From an uncultured Planctomycetia bacterium (GTDB taxonomy: Bacteria > Planctomycetota > Phycisphaerae > Phycisphaerales > SM1A02): a stretch of 64,000 bases of DNA. The stretch covers positions 62,001 to 126,000 of the forward strand of contig CALMPF010000057.1 in assembly GCA_937871505.1 (NCBI GenBank), given 5' to 3'. The notes beneath the pieces were generated by a model, which searched no databases, was not told where the DNA came from, and saw only the letters and a list, made by a program, of their open reading frames with translations. Shown here one piece after another: positions 19,552-29,089 of the stretch. The translations under genes and the position numbers were made by a program. Every line of letters starts with the position of its first letter. The first letter of the stretch is position 1.

Positions 19552-20858
19552 CAGGTCTGGTTCCCGTCGCCGCTGCGGAACCCGCCTGCGGGAGCGCGCC
19601 CCTCGCCCGCGGCATCGCTCGTCGGCGCGCCCCGAGCAGGAGCGGGCAGCGGCGTGGCGTTCTCGACCATGAAGCCGAACTCGCAGAAAGGTCCGACGAG
19701 CTTCGGCGAGTCGAACGGGCCGCTCTTCTCGCGGGACTCACTGAAGCGAAGCTGGGGCACCAGCGTTCCCCTGATCCGGATGATGCGACCGGGCAGCGAT
19801 CCGCCCTGGCTCGTCTCCAGCCTGCGGAGCTGGACCGTCGGCACGGTGACCTCGAAGCTGCCACTGCGCGGCGTGCCATCGGCCGGATCGACCGCGACGA
19901 CGAGCATCGGAGTGGTCCGTTCGCCGGAGGACTCGATCTCCTCGACGCGGACGAGCCAGTCGATCGCGTTCCGCGTGCGCCGGTTGGTCCCCGCGATCCA
20001 GCGCTCGAGCGTGCGGAAGTAGATCGTCCGTTCCCTCGGCGTCGCCCAGCCTCCGGTGGCGCCGACCGAAGCGCTGTACTCCGCCTGCATCGCGCGGAAG
20101 AAGGCCTCGGGGCTCGAGCCGGGCCGCTCCTGCTCGTCGGCAGGCGCATGCTCGGGGGGGGCCCCCAGCGCGGGCTCCGTCACGGGCTCCGTCGCGGGCT
20201 CCGCGGGCGCTCCTGGCGTCCCCGGAGCGCCCTCGCGCGGTCGGGCGCGCGCCGCGGCGAGATCGCGCTCCAGCTCGGCGACGCGCCGGCGCGCCAGCGC
20301 GAGCTCACGCTCCAGCTCGTCGATCCGCGCCCGCAGGGAGTCGATGTCATCGTCGGGCCGGTGCCCGGAGGCTTCGGCCGCAGGGAGCAGGCCGACGACG
20401 GCGCGCGGCGCGGAGAACCCGAGCGCTGACCCGCTCGCCGCGTCCGCCGCACGATCGATCGCCCCGGCGACGGCGAGCGCGATGACCGCGACTCCCGGCA
20501 GGAACGATCGCGCTGAGCGCGCGGTCGGCTGGGAGCGGCGCGTCCCCTCGGCGCCGAAGGACTCGCTCGCGCTCCGACGCCCGACCTCGCTCCACCGCGG
20601 GAGCGAGCGCGACGCGCGCTCCGCGGGGACCGCGCGCGACGGCTCGCCGCGTGCGGCAGCCGACAGCGCTGCGTCGCTGCATCGAGGCTCGCGTCCCTCA
20701 CCGCGCTCGCGTTCGAGGCTGGAAGGCCCGCTGCGGGGCGGCTCGCCTTGCGGAGAACCCGGTGCGGTCAACCCGGCGACGACGCCGAGCGGCGCTGGAG
20801 TGCCGGGCGAGTTCGGCGCGGGCGTCGGCAGGTCGGGTCGAAGGAGGCGGCTCGTCAT
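19551..20858 (-). CDS. Membrane-anchored coiled-coil protein of unknown function
   Basis: 435 residues. A long low-complexity N terminus precedes one hydrophobic segment (FLPGVAVIALAVAGAI, about 115-130). A heptad-rich coiled coil follows (about 170-215, SLRARIDELERELALARRR), then a Thr/Glu/Pro linker with a 12-bp DNA repeat, and a C-terminal globular region with TIYFRTLERWIAG and RGTLVPQLRFSESRE. No catalytic motif is visible. The frame is open further upstream to 21944, but that part lies over the opposite-strand gene at 21105 and lacks coherent composition, so the ATG at 20858 is chosen. Coupled to the BFD gene. Confidence 0.65.
   Translation of the reverse strand: MTSRLLRPDLPTPAPNSPGTPAPLGVVAGLTAPGSPQGEPPRSGPSSLERERGEGREPRCSDAALSAAARGEPSRAVPAERASRSLPRWSEVGRRSASESFGAEGTRRSQPTARSARSFLPGVAVIALAVAGAIDRAADAASGSALGFSAPRAVVGLLPAAEASGHRPDDDIDSLRARIDELERELALARRRVAELERDLAAARARPREGAPGTPGAPAEPATEPVTEPALGAPPEHAPADEQERPGSSPEAFFRAMQAEYSASVGATGGWATPRERTIYFRTLERWIAGTNRRTRNAIDWLVRVEEIESSGERTTPMLVVAVDPADGTPRSGSFEVTVPTVQLRRLETSQGGSLPGRIIRIRGTLVPQLRFSESREKSGPFDSPKLVGPFCEFGFMVENATPLPAPARGAPTSDAAGEGRAPAGGFRSGDGNQT
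20170..20205. repeat. 12-bp tandem repeat, 3 units, in frame
   Basis: Three units of GCGGGCTCCGTC type within the coding region of the coiled-coil protein, encoding the TEPV/TEPA linker on the - strand. Confidence 0.6.
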
Positions 20859-21104
20859 CGGTCGGGTCTCCGGTTCGAGTTGCTGCGGCGTTGGGCGCAA
20901 TCGGCGGGGCGGCTCGCTCGGCAGGGCCCGCACTCCGCTCCGTCGAGGCGGAGGCCGCTCCTGGAGCGATGAGCAATCTTCCTCGGTCTCCGCGCCAGCG
21001 TCCAGCGCGGCGCGCCCGGATCGATGCCTCGACGAACGCGATCCGCGCTCCCGCGGCTCCCGCCGCGACGCCGACCGAGCGGCGCTGTAGCCTGACGCGT
21101 CGTC

Positions 21105-22283
21105 ATGGACCTCACCCGATCGCCTGCCGGCGGAGCGCTCCCGCGAAGCGGATCCGGCGCGCCGACCCCGCGAGCGTGCGTCGCGGCATCGCGCCGCGTC
21201 CTGCGGACGGTCCTTGCCGCGCTCGCGACGCTCACCCCGCTCCTCGGGCTCGGCGCCTGCGGGGGCGATGAGCGCGAGCGCGTGGCGGTCCTCATCACGG
21301 CGGACGAGGCCGCGGCGCGCCCGGTCCTCGCGGCATTCGAGCGCGCGACCGGGATCCGGGTCGACGCGACCTTCGTCCCCGAGGCGACCGACACGGCCAC
21401 GCTGCTCGGCCTGCTCCGGTCCCCGGGTGATCGACCGCGCGCCGACGTGCTCTGGTCCGCCGATCTCCTTCAGACGATCAGGCTCGCAGAGTCCGGAGCG
21501 GCAGCGCCCCTCCGATCGGCGGCTGCGGATGCGTGGCCCCCGGCCCTCCGCGATCCCGAAGGCCGCTGGTTCGCCTTCGCCGCCCGCGCCGGCGTGATCG
21601 CCTACGCCCCGGAGCGCGTCGCCGAGCATGAGGTGCCGACCGCGTGGACCGATCTCGTCCGCGACTGGTGGCGCGGCCGCATCGCGATGCCCGATCCGCG
21701 CGCGGGGATGACCGCAGGTCAACTCGGCGCCATGAAGGCGTACTGGGACCGCGAGTTCATGCCCGGGTACTACGGGGCGTTTCTCGAGGGCCTCCGCGAG
21801 AACGAGATCCGCGTGCTCCCCACCGGCAGCGCGGTCATCGAGGCGATTGCATCGGGGGAGGCCGATGCAGGGATGACCGACTCGGCCGCCCTCCGCGCGG
21901 CGCAGGCGCGCGGGGTCGCCATCGCGGGCGTCGCCGCGCGCCACGATCCCGACGAAGCGACCGGGGGCGGCGGCGCGTTTCTCCTCCCCAGCGCCGTCGC
22001 CCTGCTCGCCGGGTCATCGAGTCCCGCGCTCGCCGCCCGTTTCATCGACTTCATGCTCTCGCCGGAAGTCGAACTGCTCCTTCTCGAAGCCTCCGCGCCG
22101 AGGATCCCCCTCCGCCCCGACCGCCTTCCGGCCTCGGCTGCGACGCTCCTCGACGGCGTCGCGGTCGCCGATCCGCTGCGCGCGCGGGCTTCGGCGGTCC
22201 TCGAGCAGATGGAGAGCGCGAGCGCGGCCGCGACCCGCCTGCTCGGGTCCGAACGGACCCCTCCTCCGAGCCCGGATCGCTGA
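21105..22283 (+). CDS. Extracellular solute-binding lipoprotein (iron/thiamine-type ABC binding protein)
   Basis: 392 residues. A lipobox (LLGLGACGG, Cys about residue 52) follows an unusually long basic N-terminal region. The mature part has the class of periplasmic binding proteins related to FbpA/AfuA: a VLITADEAAARPVLAAFERATGI start, ADVLWSADL, a PDPRAGMTAG hinge, GYYGAFLEGL with paired tyrosines, and FIDFMLSPEVE near the end. Ligand could be ferric iron or another anion or organic ligand. No permease or ATPase is beside it, so it is an orphan here. It is divergent from the coiled-coil gene with a 246-bp gap. Confidence 0.8.
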   Translation: MDLTRSPAGGALPRSGSGAPTPRACVAASRRVLRTVLAALATLTPLLGLGACGGDERERVAVLITADEAAARPVLAAFERATGIRVDATFVPEATDTATLLGLLRSPGDRPRADVLWSADLLQTIRLAESGAAAPLRSAAADAWPPALRDPEGRWFAFAARAGVIAYAPERVAEHEVPTAWTDLVRDWWRGRIAMPDPRAGMTAGQLGAMKAYWDREFMPGYYGAFLEGLRENEIRVLPTGSAVIEAIASGEADAGMTDSAALRAAQARGVAIAGVAARHDPDEATGGGGAFLLPSAVALLAGSSSPALAARFIDFMLSPEVELLLLEASAPRIPLRPDRLPASAATLLDGVAVADPLRARASAVLEQMESASAAATRLLGSERTPPPSPDR

Positions 22284-22382
22284 CCTGGGCGCCCGTCGCT
22301 ACGATGGCCGCCCTCGCGAGGCCATTCGCCTTCGCGACGAATCACGATCCGCACTCCTCCGCCCGCTCCGGCCGCCTCTTCG

Positions 22383-23558
22383 ATGCCTGTTCCCACCACC
22401 GAGCCGACCACTGCGCTGGAGAAGAAGGACCGCTGCGCGGATCTCCCGCATCGCCCGCGCGTCCTGCTGGGGAAGATGGGACTCGACGGACACGACCGCG
22501 GCGTCAAGCTGATCGCGCGGCTGATGCGCGACAGCGGCATTCACGTGATCTACTCCGGCCTGTGGCAGACGCCGCGCAGCCTGGCGATCTCGGCGCGCGA
22601 CGAGGATGCCGACTGCATCGCGGCGTCGATGATGAGCAACTCGCACCTCGTGCTGGTGCCGCGGCTTCTCGAGGAGTGCCGCAAGGTGGGCCGCCCCGAC
22701 ATGGTCGTCAACGTCGGCGGGATCATCCCGCAGGAGGATGTGCCGACGCTTCTCGAGGCGGGGGTCCGCCGCGTCTATCACACCGGCTCGGGACTCGATG
22801 ACATCGTCGGAAGCGTGCGCGACTCGGTCCGGCCCTACGCGCCCCTCGATGAGGATGAGCTGACGGGAGCGGGAGCGGGGGCGGGAGCGGCGGCGACGGC
22901 AGCGCTGGCGCGGCGCATCTCGCTCGCCCACGCGGGGAGGCTGCCCGCGGGAACCGAGCTGCGGCGTCCGGCGCAGGTCGTCGGCATCACCGGCTCCCCC
23001 GGCGCGGGCAAGTCGACGCTGGTGGCGGCGATGGCCTCGGAGGCGGTGCGCCGCGGGTGGAAGCTCGCGGTCATCGCGTTCGATCCGATGAGCACGATCA
23101 CGGGAGGGGCGCTTCTCGGCGATCGCCTTCGCGTCGACTTCAACGCCATCGACGAAGGGCTCTTCTACCGGTCGCTGGCGATCGTGGGCGAGGACTACTC
23201 GACGCTCCCCGCGATCGCGGGGCTGATCGGCGCCGCAGGCTACGACGCGCTGATCGTCGAGACCGTCGGATCGGGTCAGAACGACGTCGCCATCCGCGCA
23301 CAGGTCGATCGCACTGCGGTCGTGCTCGTTCCGGGCATGGGCGACGCCGTGCAGATGGACAAGGCGGGCATCCTCGAGATCGCCGATTGCTTCGTCGTCA
23401 ACAAGGCCGATCACGCGGGCGAGGCCAAGCTCGTCCGCGAGCTGCTCGACATCGCCTCGGGCCGCGCCATCCATGAGACGGTCGCGACCGAGGGGCGGGG
23501 CGTGATCGAGCTGCTCGATGCGCTCTTCTCCGCCCCGGCGGAGCGCCGCGGATCGTGA
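22383..23558 (+). CDS. B12-binding mutase small subunit fused to MeaB-type GTPase
   Basis: 391 residues. Residues 25-150 are a cobalamin-binding domain with D35-x-H37-x2-G40 (GLDGHDRG), the lower-ligand His, SGLWQTP, and VGGIIPQED, closest to IcmB. A linker made of a GGGAGC-type DNA repeat (about 160-172) leads to a G3E GTPase of MeaB type: Walker A GSPGAGKS at 204-211, GGALLGDRLR, ETVGSGQND at 293-301 and NKAD at 340-343. The C-terminal dimerisation arm of MeaB is missing. This order equals the first half of IcmF (B12, GTPase, mutase). I infer that it supplies cobalamin and GTPase-gated loading to the large subunit at 4200-5876. Confidence 0.9.
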   Translation: MPVPTTEPTTALEKKDRCADLPHRPRVLLGKMGLDGHDRGVKLIARLMRDSGIHVIYSGLWQTPRSLAISARDEDADCIAASMMSNSHLVLVPRLLEECRKVGRPDMVVNVGGIIPQEDVPTLLEAGVRRVYHTGSGLDDIVGSVRDSVRPYAPLDEDELTGAGAGAGAAATAALARRISLAHAGRLPAGTELRRPAQVVGITGSPGAGKSTLVAAMASEAVRRGWKLAVIAFDPMSTITGGALLGDRLRVDFNAIDEGLFYRSLAIVGEDYSTLPAIAGLIGAAGYDALIVETVGSGQNDVAIRAQVDRTAVVLVPGMGDAVQMDKAGILEIADCFVVNKADHAGEAKLVRELLDIASGRAIHETVATEGRGVIELLDALFSAPAERRGS

Positions 23559-23583
23559 CTCCGGTTGGCCGGAGCGGCGTCGC

Positions 23584-24138
23584 ATGACCGGGTCCCTCCT
23601 GCTCGACTGCGTCCTGATCGCGCTGGCGCGCATCGCCGACGTCTCGCTGGGGACGCTGCGGACGGTCTCGGTGATCCATGGCCGCCGCGCCACCGCGTGG
23701 TCGCTGGGGTTCGTCGAGGTCCTGATCTGGGTTCTCGTCGTCAGCGCGGTCATCGGACAGGTGCAGCAGAACCTCGCCTACGGCATCGCCTACGCGCTCG
23801 GATTCGCCACGGGGAACTACATCGGCATCACCATCGAGCAGTACTTCGCCTACGGGCACCAGGTCCTGCGGGTCTTCACGCGCCAGGGACCGCAGATGTG
23901 CTCGCAGCTCCGCGATGACGGCCTGCGCGTGACCAGCTTCGACGGCGAGGGGCGCGACGGGCCGGTCCAGATGCTCTTCATCGAGACGCAGCGCAAGACC
24001 GCCAAGGAGATCCTCCGCAAGGCGCGGAGCATCGACCCGACCTGCTTCTACATCGTCGACGACATCCGCGTCGCCAGCGCCAGCAAGCCCGGGGCGGGCT
24101 CGATGCCGGAGCTGACCAAGGCGCTCAAGCGGAAGTAG
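23584..24138 (+). CDS. UPF0316 (DUF2179-type) membrane protein
   Basis: 184 residues. Three membrane helices (about 5-25, 38-60, 65-82) with the family pattern ARIADVSLGTLRT and GNYIGITIEQYFAYG are followed by a soluble DUF2179-like domain (about 95-175, IETQRKTAKEILRKA and TCFYIVDDIR). Function is unknown for the family; the soluble domain suggests ligand sensing. It begins 25 nt after the B12-MeaB gene and probably shares its transcript. Confidence 0.88.
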   Translation: MTGSLLLDCVLIALARIADVSLGTLRTVSVIHGRRATAWSLGFVEVLIWVLVVSAVIGQVQQNLAYGIAYALGFATGNYIGITIEQYFAYGHQVLRVFTRQGPQMCSQLRDDGLRVTSFDGEGRDGPVQMLFIETQRKTAKEILRKARSIDPTCFYIVDDIRVASASKPGAGSMPELTKALKRK

Positions 24139-24225
24139 CGGGCGCCTCGATGCGCGCGCCGCGTCGGCGCGCTGCGCCGAGGTCCGCGTCCGGCGCGGAT
24201 GAGCAGTGGCGCATCGGCAGCGCGC

Positions 24226-27200
24226 TCAGCCGCCCGCCGGCGCGAGGCGCCGCAGGCGCAGCCCGCGGTAGCGGACCTCGAGGGGACTGCCCTCGGCCTC
24301 GGCCTGCGCCGCGGTCTCGGCGGAGACCGAGTGAACCTGAAGCGCGAGGTGACCGGATGCGTCGAGCGCATCGAAGACCGACGCCGCCGGAACGCCGTTG
24401 ATCCACGTCTCGATCACCGGGCCGCGGGCGATGACGTGGAATCGGTTCCATGCGCCGGGCCGGAAGGCGCTCCGCGCCGCGGGCGCCGCGTGAAGCGGAT
24501 GCAGCCAGCCGCGCCGGGCCTCGTCGTAGAGACCGCCGCTGTACCCGCGCGGCGAGGGATCGAGCTCGACCTGGATGCCGCGGAGCGCTCCCTCGCGTCG
24601 ATCGAGTCCCCCGATCACCGCGCTGCGGATCTGCACACCTCCGTTGAGGAGCGGGTGGATCCACGCCTCGTAGCTCAGCTCGAAGTCGTCGAAAGCGGTG
24701 CTCGAGACGAGGAAGGTGTTCGGGGTGCCGGGCTTCGCCTGCCCGATCACCGTCGGCACCCCGTCGACCTGCTCGATTCGGATCTCGGCGTCTCCGCCGC
24801 GCGGCAGCCAGCGCGTCTGCTCCCCTTCGAGAAGGTCGATCCACGGCGCCGCCGGAGCGGTGGGCTTCGGACTCGGCGCCTCGGGATCGCCTGTGGCGGT
24901 CGGATGGCCCGGTGTGGCGGCGTCGAGCGGCGCGATCCAGATGTTGCGGTATCGGACGGGACCTTCGGCGCCCGAGGCGTGATCCTGAAGGCGCAGACGG
25001 CCGACCTGAACGGCGCCCTCGGCTCCCTCGCCGCCTTGCGCCGCGGCTCCGGTCGGTCCCGGCACGGCGGCGTCGTCATGCACGAGGAGGCCATTCCAGA
25101 AGAGCGAGATGCGCGCATCCTCGATCTTGCGTCCCTCGGCGAAGCGCGGCGCCCGGAACCAGATGTCGTACGCCTGCCACTCCCCTGGCCCTGCGGAGGC
25201 GTTGCGATCGGGTGCGCGGATGCCGTAGATCGCCCCCGCCTCGTGGCGGTCGGGAGGCGCACCCGGAAGCGTTCCGAGCACCTGGATCTCGTAGCGCTCC
25301 TGGAGATAGACGCCGCTGTTGCCGGCCATCTGCCCCGAGCCGCCGGGCGGAGAGAGCCACTCGACGTGCAGCCGCGCGTCGCCGAAGCTCGTCGTCGAGA
25401 CGAGATCGCGGGTCCCACCCCCGACCTCGACATGCCCCGGGGCCGCGATCAGGTCGTCCTGGGTGAGGTTCGCCGTCGGGGTTTCGCGCCCGGCGAAGCG
25501 CATCGCCGCCGGAGGACCCTGGCCGATCAGCGTCGCCGCCCCCGCAGGAGGAAGCGCTCCGACGCCGAGCCCGTCGCGCCCCGGATCGATGGCGACGCCG
25601 CCGATGGTCGCCCGCGGGTGCGGCTCCCGCGGCGGGATCGCGTTGAGCGTGTACCACGCCTCCGTCGACCAGATCGGCTCGCCGTCGAGCGCGATCGGAT
25701 CGACGCGGAGGTGCACGCAGCGACCGCGCTTCAGCCCGTCGATGCGGAGGCGCACCGAGCCTCCGTCGAGGCTCGGTTCGGCGCTGCGGACGCTCAGCGC
25801 TTCAAGCTCGACCTTCGGTCCTCCGTAGCGCTGCGTCGGCGCGTAGGTCCATTGCGAGAGGCGGTAGTTGCCGGGATCCGCGAGCCAGTCGCGATCGACC
25901 GGCTTCGTGAAGCGCAGCTCGAAGCCGTCGGAGCGGGCGGAGAGGGAGTGGATCTCGAAGACCAGGCGCCCGTTCGGCGCCAGCCGCTCCAGGCCGAAGC
26001 GCGTTCCGCGCCAGCTCCAGTCGCCGCTGCCGCCGATCCCGCCGACGTAGAGCGCGCCGTCGGGACCGCGGAGGAGACGGTTCACGCCGCACTCGAGCCC
26101 CTGCGTGAAGCGGAGGACGGCGCCCTGAAGCGTGCCGTCGATGCGCTCGAGGAAGACCCTGCGGATGCCTCCCGTGGTCAACTCGGCAAGGAAGAGCTGT
26201 CCGGCGAAGGGCCCATCCTCGATCGGCACCATGTCGGTGGGGGAGTTGACGACCTCGTTCTGCGGCAGCAGCACGCTTGCGGGCGTTCGCGGCCGATCGC
26301 AGAGCGCGCTCGGTGCGCCGCCCTCGGGGAAGCGCTCGGCCAGGCGGGGGACGAAGCGCGTCCAGTTCCAGTGGCCGTAGAAGCGGCCCGGGATCACCTC
26401 GGAGAGCTGGCTCGTCGGCATCCACGTTCCCTGGTTGTCCGCGTAGAGCAGCGGCGCCGGGCGATCGGCGCCGTCGAGGCGCGGAGCGAGGCCGATCCCG
26501 TTGGGGGTCCGGGCGCCGCCCGCGATCGCGCGCACTTCGCCGGTTGCGATCTCGACCTCGATGATCGTGCCGCGAAGCGGCCCGTTCGCCGTCGCGTTGC
26601 TCTCCATGCCCTCCCACGCGGGCGGCGCCATCGCGGTTGTCAGGGCGGCGTAGAGCCTGCCGTCGCGGTGGACGAGGCCGCGGGTGAACTGGTGGTAGTT
26701 CCACGCCTCCCACCCCGACGCGACCCGCTCGTGCGTCTCGAGGAAGCCGTCGCCGTCGCGGTCCAGAAGCCGGGTGATCTCCCGTCGCTGGGAGACGTAG
26801 AGCGCGCCATCGACGACGCAGAGTCCCGCCGGCTCGAGGAGGCCCTCGGCGATCACCTCGACCGCGATCGCGGCACGGTCGCCGCCCGCCACGCCCGAGA
26901 GTGCGAAGAGGCGGTCCGGCACCTTGGCGTCGATCTCCGGCAGATCGCGTTCGTCGCGCTGGATCGGCGCGAAGGTGCCGACGACGAGCCTTCCATCGGG
27001 CAGGAAGGCCATCGCGCCGACCATCGGTTCGAAGCCCTCGGGACGGATGACGGTGCGATCCCACGCCGGGTGCACTCCCGCCACCGGCAGTCCGTCGCCG
27101 GGGCGGAGGCCATCCGCGAGGCGCTTCGCTCCCGGTGAGGTGACGCGGGTGAGGTCGCGGTGCGTCCAGAGCCGACTCGCGGGGATCGCCGCGAAACCGG

Positions 27201-27753
27201 CCCCCGGCGGCGCCCACTCGAGCCGCAGCATGCGCCTGCCTCCGCCGTCGAAGTGGTCGATGTGAAAGGGGATGCGCCCGGCGCGAAGCTCGATCCGTTC
27301 GCTCTCCCGTGCGCGCGCCCCGTGGCGCCCGTCGTTGTCGATGACGCGCGCTCCGTCGAGGAGAAGCCGCGACCCGTCGTCGCTGGTCAGTCGAAAGCGG
27401 TAGGCCCCGGCCTCCTCGATCACGATCCAGCCGGTGAGGGTGGCGACGATCGGCGACTCGACCCCGAGAAACCCCTCCTCGCCTTCGAGGTCGATCGTCG
27501 GCACGATCGCGTCCGCGTTGGGAGTCTGGCCCGGGGCGAGCTCGGGGAGCGCGGCGAGCGCGCGATCGACATGCCAGATGCGCAGCGTTGCGCCGCGGTC
27601 GAGGTCCTCCGCGCGGGCTGGACCGGAGTGAATCGACGGAGGCGCTGCGGCCGCCCCGGGTCGGAGTGCGCCCGCGACCGCCGCCGCAAGCAGCAAGGTC
27701 GAGAGGACGCGCGGAAGAGCGGCGGTCGGCGACGCAGGCATGGCGCCGGCCAT
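24226..27753 (-). CDS. Secreted PA14 / sugar-dehydrogenase-like propeller / twin DUF1080 protein
   Basis: 1175 residues. A signal peptide ([16 protein letters not shown]) is followed by a PA14 domain (about 60-185, [13 protein letters not shown]), a six-bladed propeller related to glucose/sorbosone dehydrogenases (about 205-610, [28 protein letters not shown]), then two DUF1080 (3-keto-disaccharide hydrolase) domains (about 765-960 and 985-1170). These domains are typical of planctomycete polysaccharide breakdown outside the cytoplasm. ATG 27753 is chosen because it sits just before the signal peptide; the frame opens earlier at 27810. Confidence 0.85.
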   Translation of the reverse strand: MAGAMPASPTAALPRVLSTLLLAAAVAGALRPGAAAAPPSIHSGPARAEDLDRGATLRIWHVDRALAALPELAPGQTPNADAIVPTIDLEGEEGFLGVESPIVATLTGWIVIEEAGAYRFRLTSDDGSRLLLDGARVIDNDGRHGARARESERIELRAGRIPFHIDHFDGGGRRMLRLEWAPPGAGFAAIPASRLWTHRDLTRVTSPGAKRLADGLRPGDGLPVAGVHPAWDRTVIRPEGFEPMVGAMAFLPDGRLVVGTFAPIQRDERDLPEIDAKVPDRLFALSGVAGGDRAAIAVEVIAEGLLEPAGLCVVDGALYVSQRREITRLLDRDGDGFLETHERVASGWEAWNYHQFTRGLVHRDGRLYAALTTAMAPPAWEGMESNATANGPLRGTIIEVEIATGEVRAIAGGARTPNGIGLAPRLDGADRPAPLLYADNQGTWMPTSQLSEVIPGRFYGHWNWTRFVPRLAERFPEGGAPSALCDRPRTPASVLLPQNEVVNSPTDMVPIEDGPFAGQLFLAELTTGGIRRVFLERIDGTLQGAVLRFTQGLECGVNRLLRGPDGALYVGGIGGSGDWSWRGTRFGLERLAPNGRLVFEIHSLSARSDGFELRFTKPVDRDWLADPGNYRLSQWTYAPTQRYGGPKVELEALSVRSAEPSLDGGSVRLRIDGLKRGRCVHLRVDPIALDGEPIWSTEAWYTLNAIPPREPHPRATIGGVAIDPGRDGLGVGALPPAGAATLIGQGPPAAMRFAGRETPTANLTQDDLIAAPGHVEVGGGTRDLVSTTSFGDARLHVEWLSPPGGSGQMAGNSGVYLQERYEIQVLGTLPGAPPDRHEAGAIYGIRAPDRNASAGPGEWQAYDIWFRAPRFAEGRKIEDARISLFWNGLLVHDDAAVPGPTGAAAQGGEGAEGAVQVGRLRLQDHASGAEGPVRYRNIWIAPLDAATPGHPTATGDPEAPSPKPTAPAAPWIDLLEGEQTRWLPRGGDAEIRIEQVDGVPTVIGQAKPGTPNTFLVSSTAFDDFELSYEAWIHPLLNGGVQIRSAVIGGLDRREGALRGIQVELDPSPRGYSGGLYDEARRGWLHPLHAAPAARSAFRPGAWNRFHVIARGPVIETWINGVPAASVFDALDASGHLALQVHSVSAETAAQAEAEGSPLEVRYRGLRLRRLAPAGG

Positions 27754-27889
27754 GCTAACCAGGGCGCTGCGGCAGCGCGACTCGGTGCGCGGCGATGTGC
27801 GATCGGGCACCGCTTCGAGCCCCGTCGCGACCGCTCGCGCTCCGCGCCGCAGAGAAAGTGCGCGACCGCCGTGGGCTCGGCAGGGGCCC

Positions 27890-28564
27890 TCAGTCGCGCA
27901 GCTCGACCGTCCAGTACGCCTCGTCGAGGAAGGCCCTCCACGACTGGTACTTCGGCGAGCCGAGCCGGATTGCGATCGCCGGGTTGCGACGGGGGCGCAC
28001 CGGGCGGCGCACGAGCTTCATCCGCGCCTGCTCCGGCGTGCGCCCGCCCTTGCGGGCGTTGCAGCGCACGCAGGCGCAGACGAGGTTGGTCCAGGAGTTC
28101 TCGCCGCCCTGCACGCGCGGAACCACGTGATCCAGCGTGAGCTCCTTGGTCGGGAAGCGCTGGCCGCAGTACTGGCAGCGGCTGCCGTCGCGGGCGTAGA
28201 TGTTCCGCCGGTTGAGCTTGACGTGCTCGCGCGGGAAGCGGTCGTAGCCGAGCACCCGGATGATCTTGGGGACCGCGATCACGAGGCGCGTCGTCCGCAC
28301 CCAGTCGTGGTGCTCGGGCTCGTACTCGCGCTGGAAGGCAGCGACCTCCGCCCACGTCTCGAAGTCATAGTTGACGTAGCGGCCGTCCTCGATCGCCACG
28401 ACCTCGGCGATCTCCTTGATGAGCATGCCGAAGGCGCGACGGGCATCGATGACCCGCATCGCCGCGTAGACGCGATTCAGGACGAGCACCTTGGCGTCGA
28501 GACCGGCGCCGGGTGCGGCGAGGACGCCTGTGTGATCGGGCTCCGTGCTCATGCCGACTTCCAT
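27890..28564 (-). CDS. HNH endonuclease
   Basis: 224 residues. The N-terminal region ([20 protein letters not shown]) is the usual partner of this HNH group. The HNH core spans about 125-175: CQYCG and CVRCN zinc cysteines, LTLDHVVPR with the catalytic His, and a closing NARKG. Such single-gene HNH proteins are common and of unsettled role, possibly DNA repair or mobile DNA control. ATG 28564 is chosen because AAGGAG lies 9 nt upstream; the frame continues far upstream without sense. Its neighbour on the same strand is the PA14 protein, 136 bp away. Confidence 0.88.
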   Translation of the reverse strand: MEVGMSTEPDHTGVLAAPGAGLDAKVLVLNRVYAAMRVIDARRAFGMLIKEIAEVVAIEDGRYVNYDFETWAEVAAFQREYEPEHHDWVRTTRLVIAVPKIIRVLGYDRFPREHVKLNRRNIYARDGSRCQYCGQRFPTKELTLDHVVPRVQGGENSWTNLVCACVRCNARKGGRTPEQARMKLVRRPVRPRRNPAIAIRLGSPKYQSWRAFLDEAYWTVELRD

Positions 28565-29052
28565 GCCGACGTTCTCCTTCGCGCGGGGACGGATGGCGGA
28601 CGGTGCTGCCTCCGGGGGTCCACTCCCGCACCGCCAGACTCCCGCGACCAGGACCTGATGACCGGACCCTGCCGGCCAGCTTCGGATCGACGAGGATGGA
28701 CGAGCGGGAGGACGGGGGCAGTGGCGGGCGGTCGCAGGCGATCGTCGGATGACGCCGATCCGCCGACGCGACGATGCTATCCGCGGCCCTCCGGAGCGAG
28801 CAAGAGCGGCGCCGATGAAGGTCGTGCGAGCGCTCGGTTCAGCGAGGCCGGGAGTGCGCCGCGCTGCGGCAGCGGCCCACCGCGCCGTCGAGGTGCTGGC
28901 GGGGCGCGAACCGCCGCCATCGCCGGGTGCATGACCGAGAACGGCCTGCGCGAACGCCTCATCTAGACTCGTCCCGCTGGAGAGGTGCATGCCGGACGCC
29001 CGATCCGACGTCGAGCGGCTCGGTGACGCAGGCTCCCATGCACCGAGTGAGC
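28565..29052. other. Gene-free stretch between divergent genes
   Basis: About 490 bp between the HNH gene (-) and the membrane-protein gene (+). Both promoters should be here, but I cannot pick out convincing -10 boxes in the GC-rich sequence. Short reading frames on both strands lack family features. Confidence 0.4.
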
Positions 29053-29088
29053 CGCGTCCACCGCGTCCACCGCGTCCACCAGGTCCAC
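29053..29088. repeat. 9-bp tandem repeat, 4 units, abutting a start codon
   Basis: Three copies of CGCGTCCAC and one variant CAGGTCCAC end one base before the ATG at 29090. The variant supplies the AGG that could serve as ribosome site, so changes in copy number would alter the leader but not the spacing. Confidence 0.75.
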
Positions 29089-29089
29089 C

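Noticed and set aside
20859-21944. N-terminal extension of the coiled-coil protein
   Set aside because: Lies opposite the solute-binding protein gene and has shadow-type composition.
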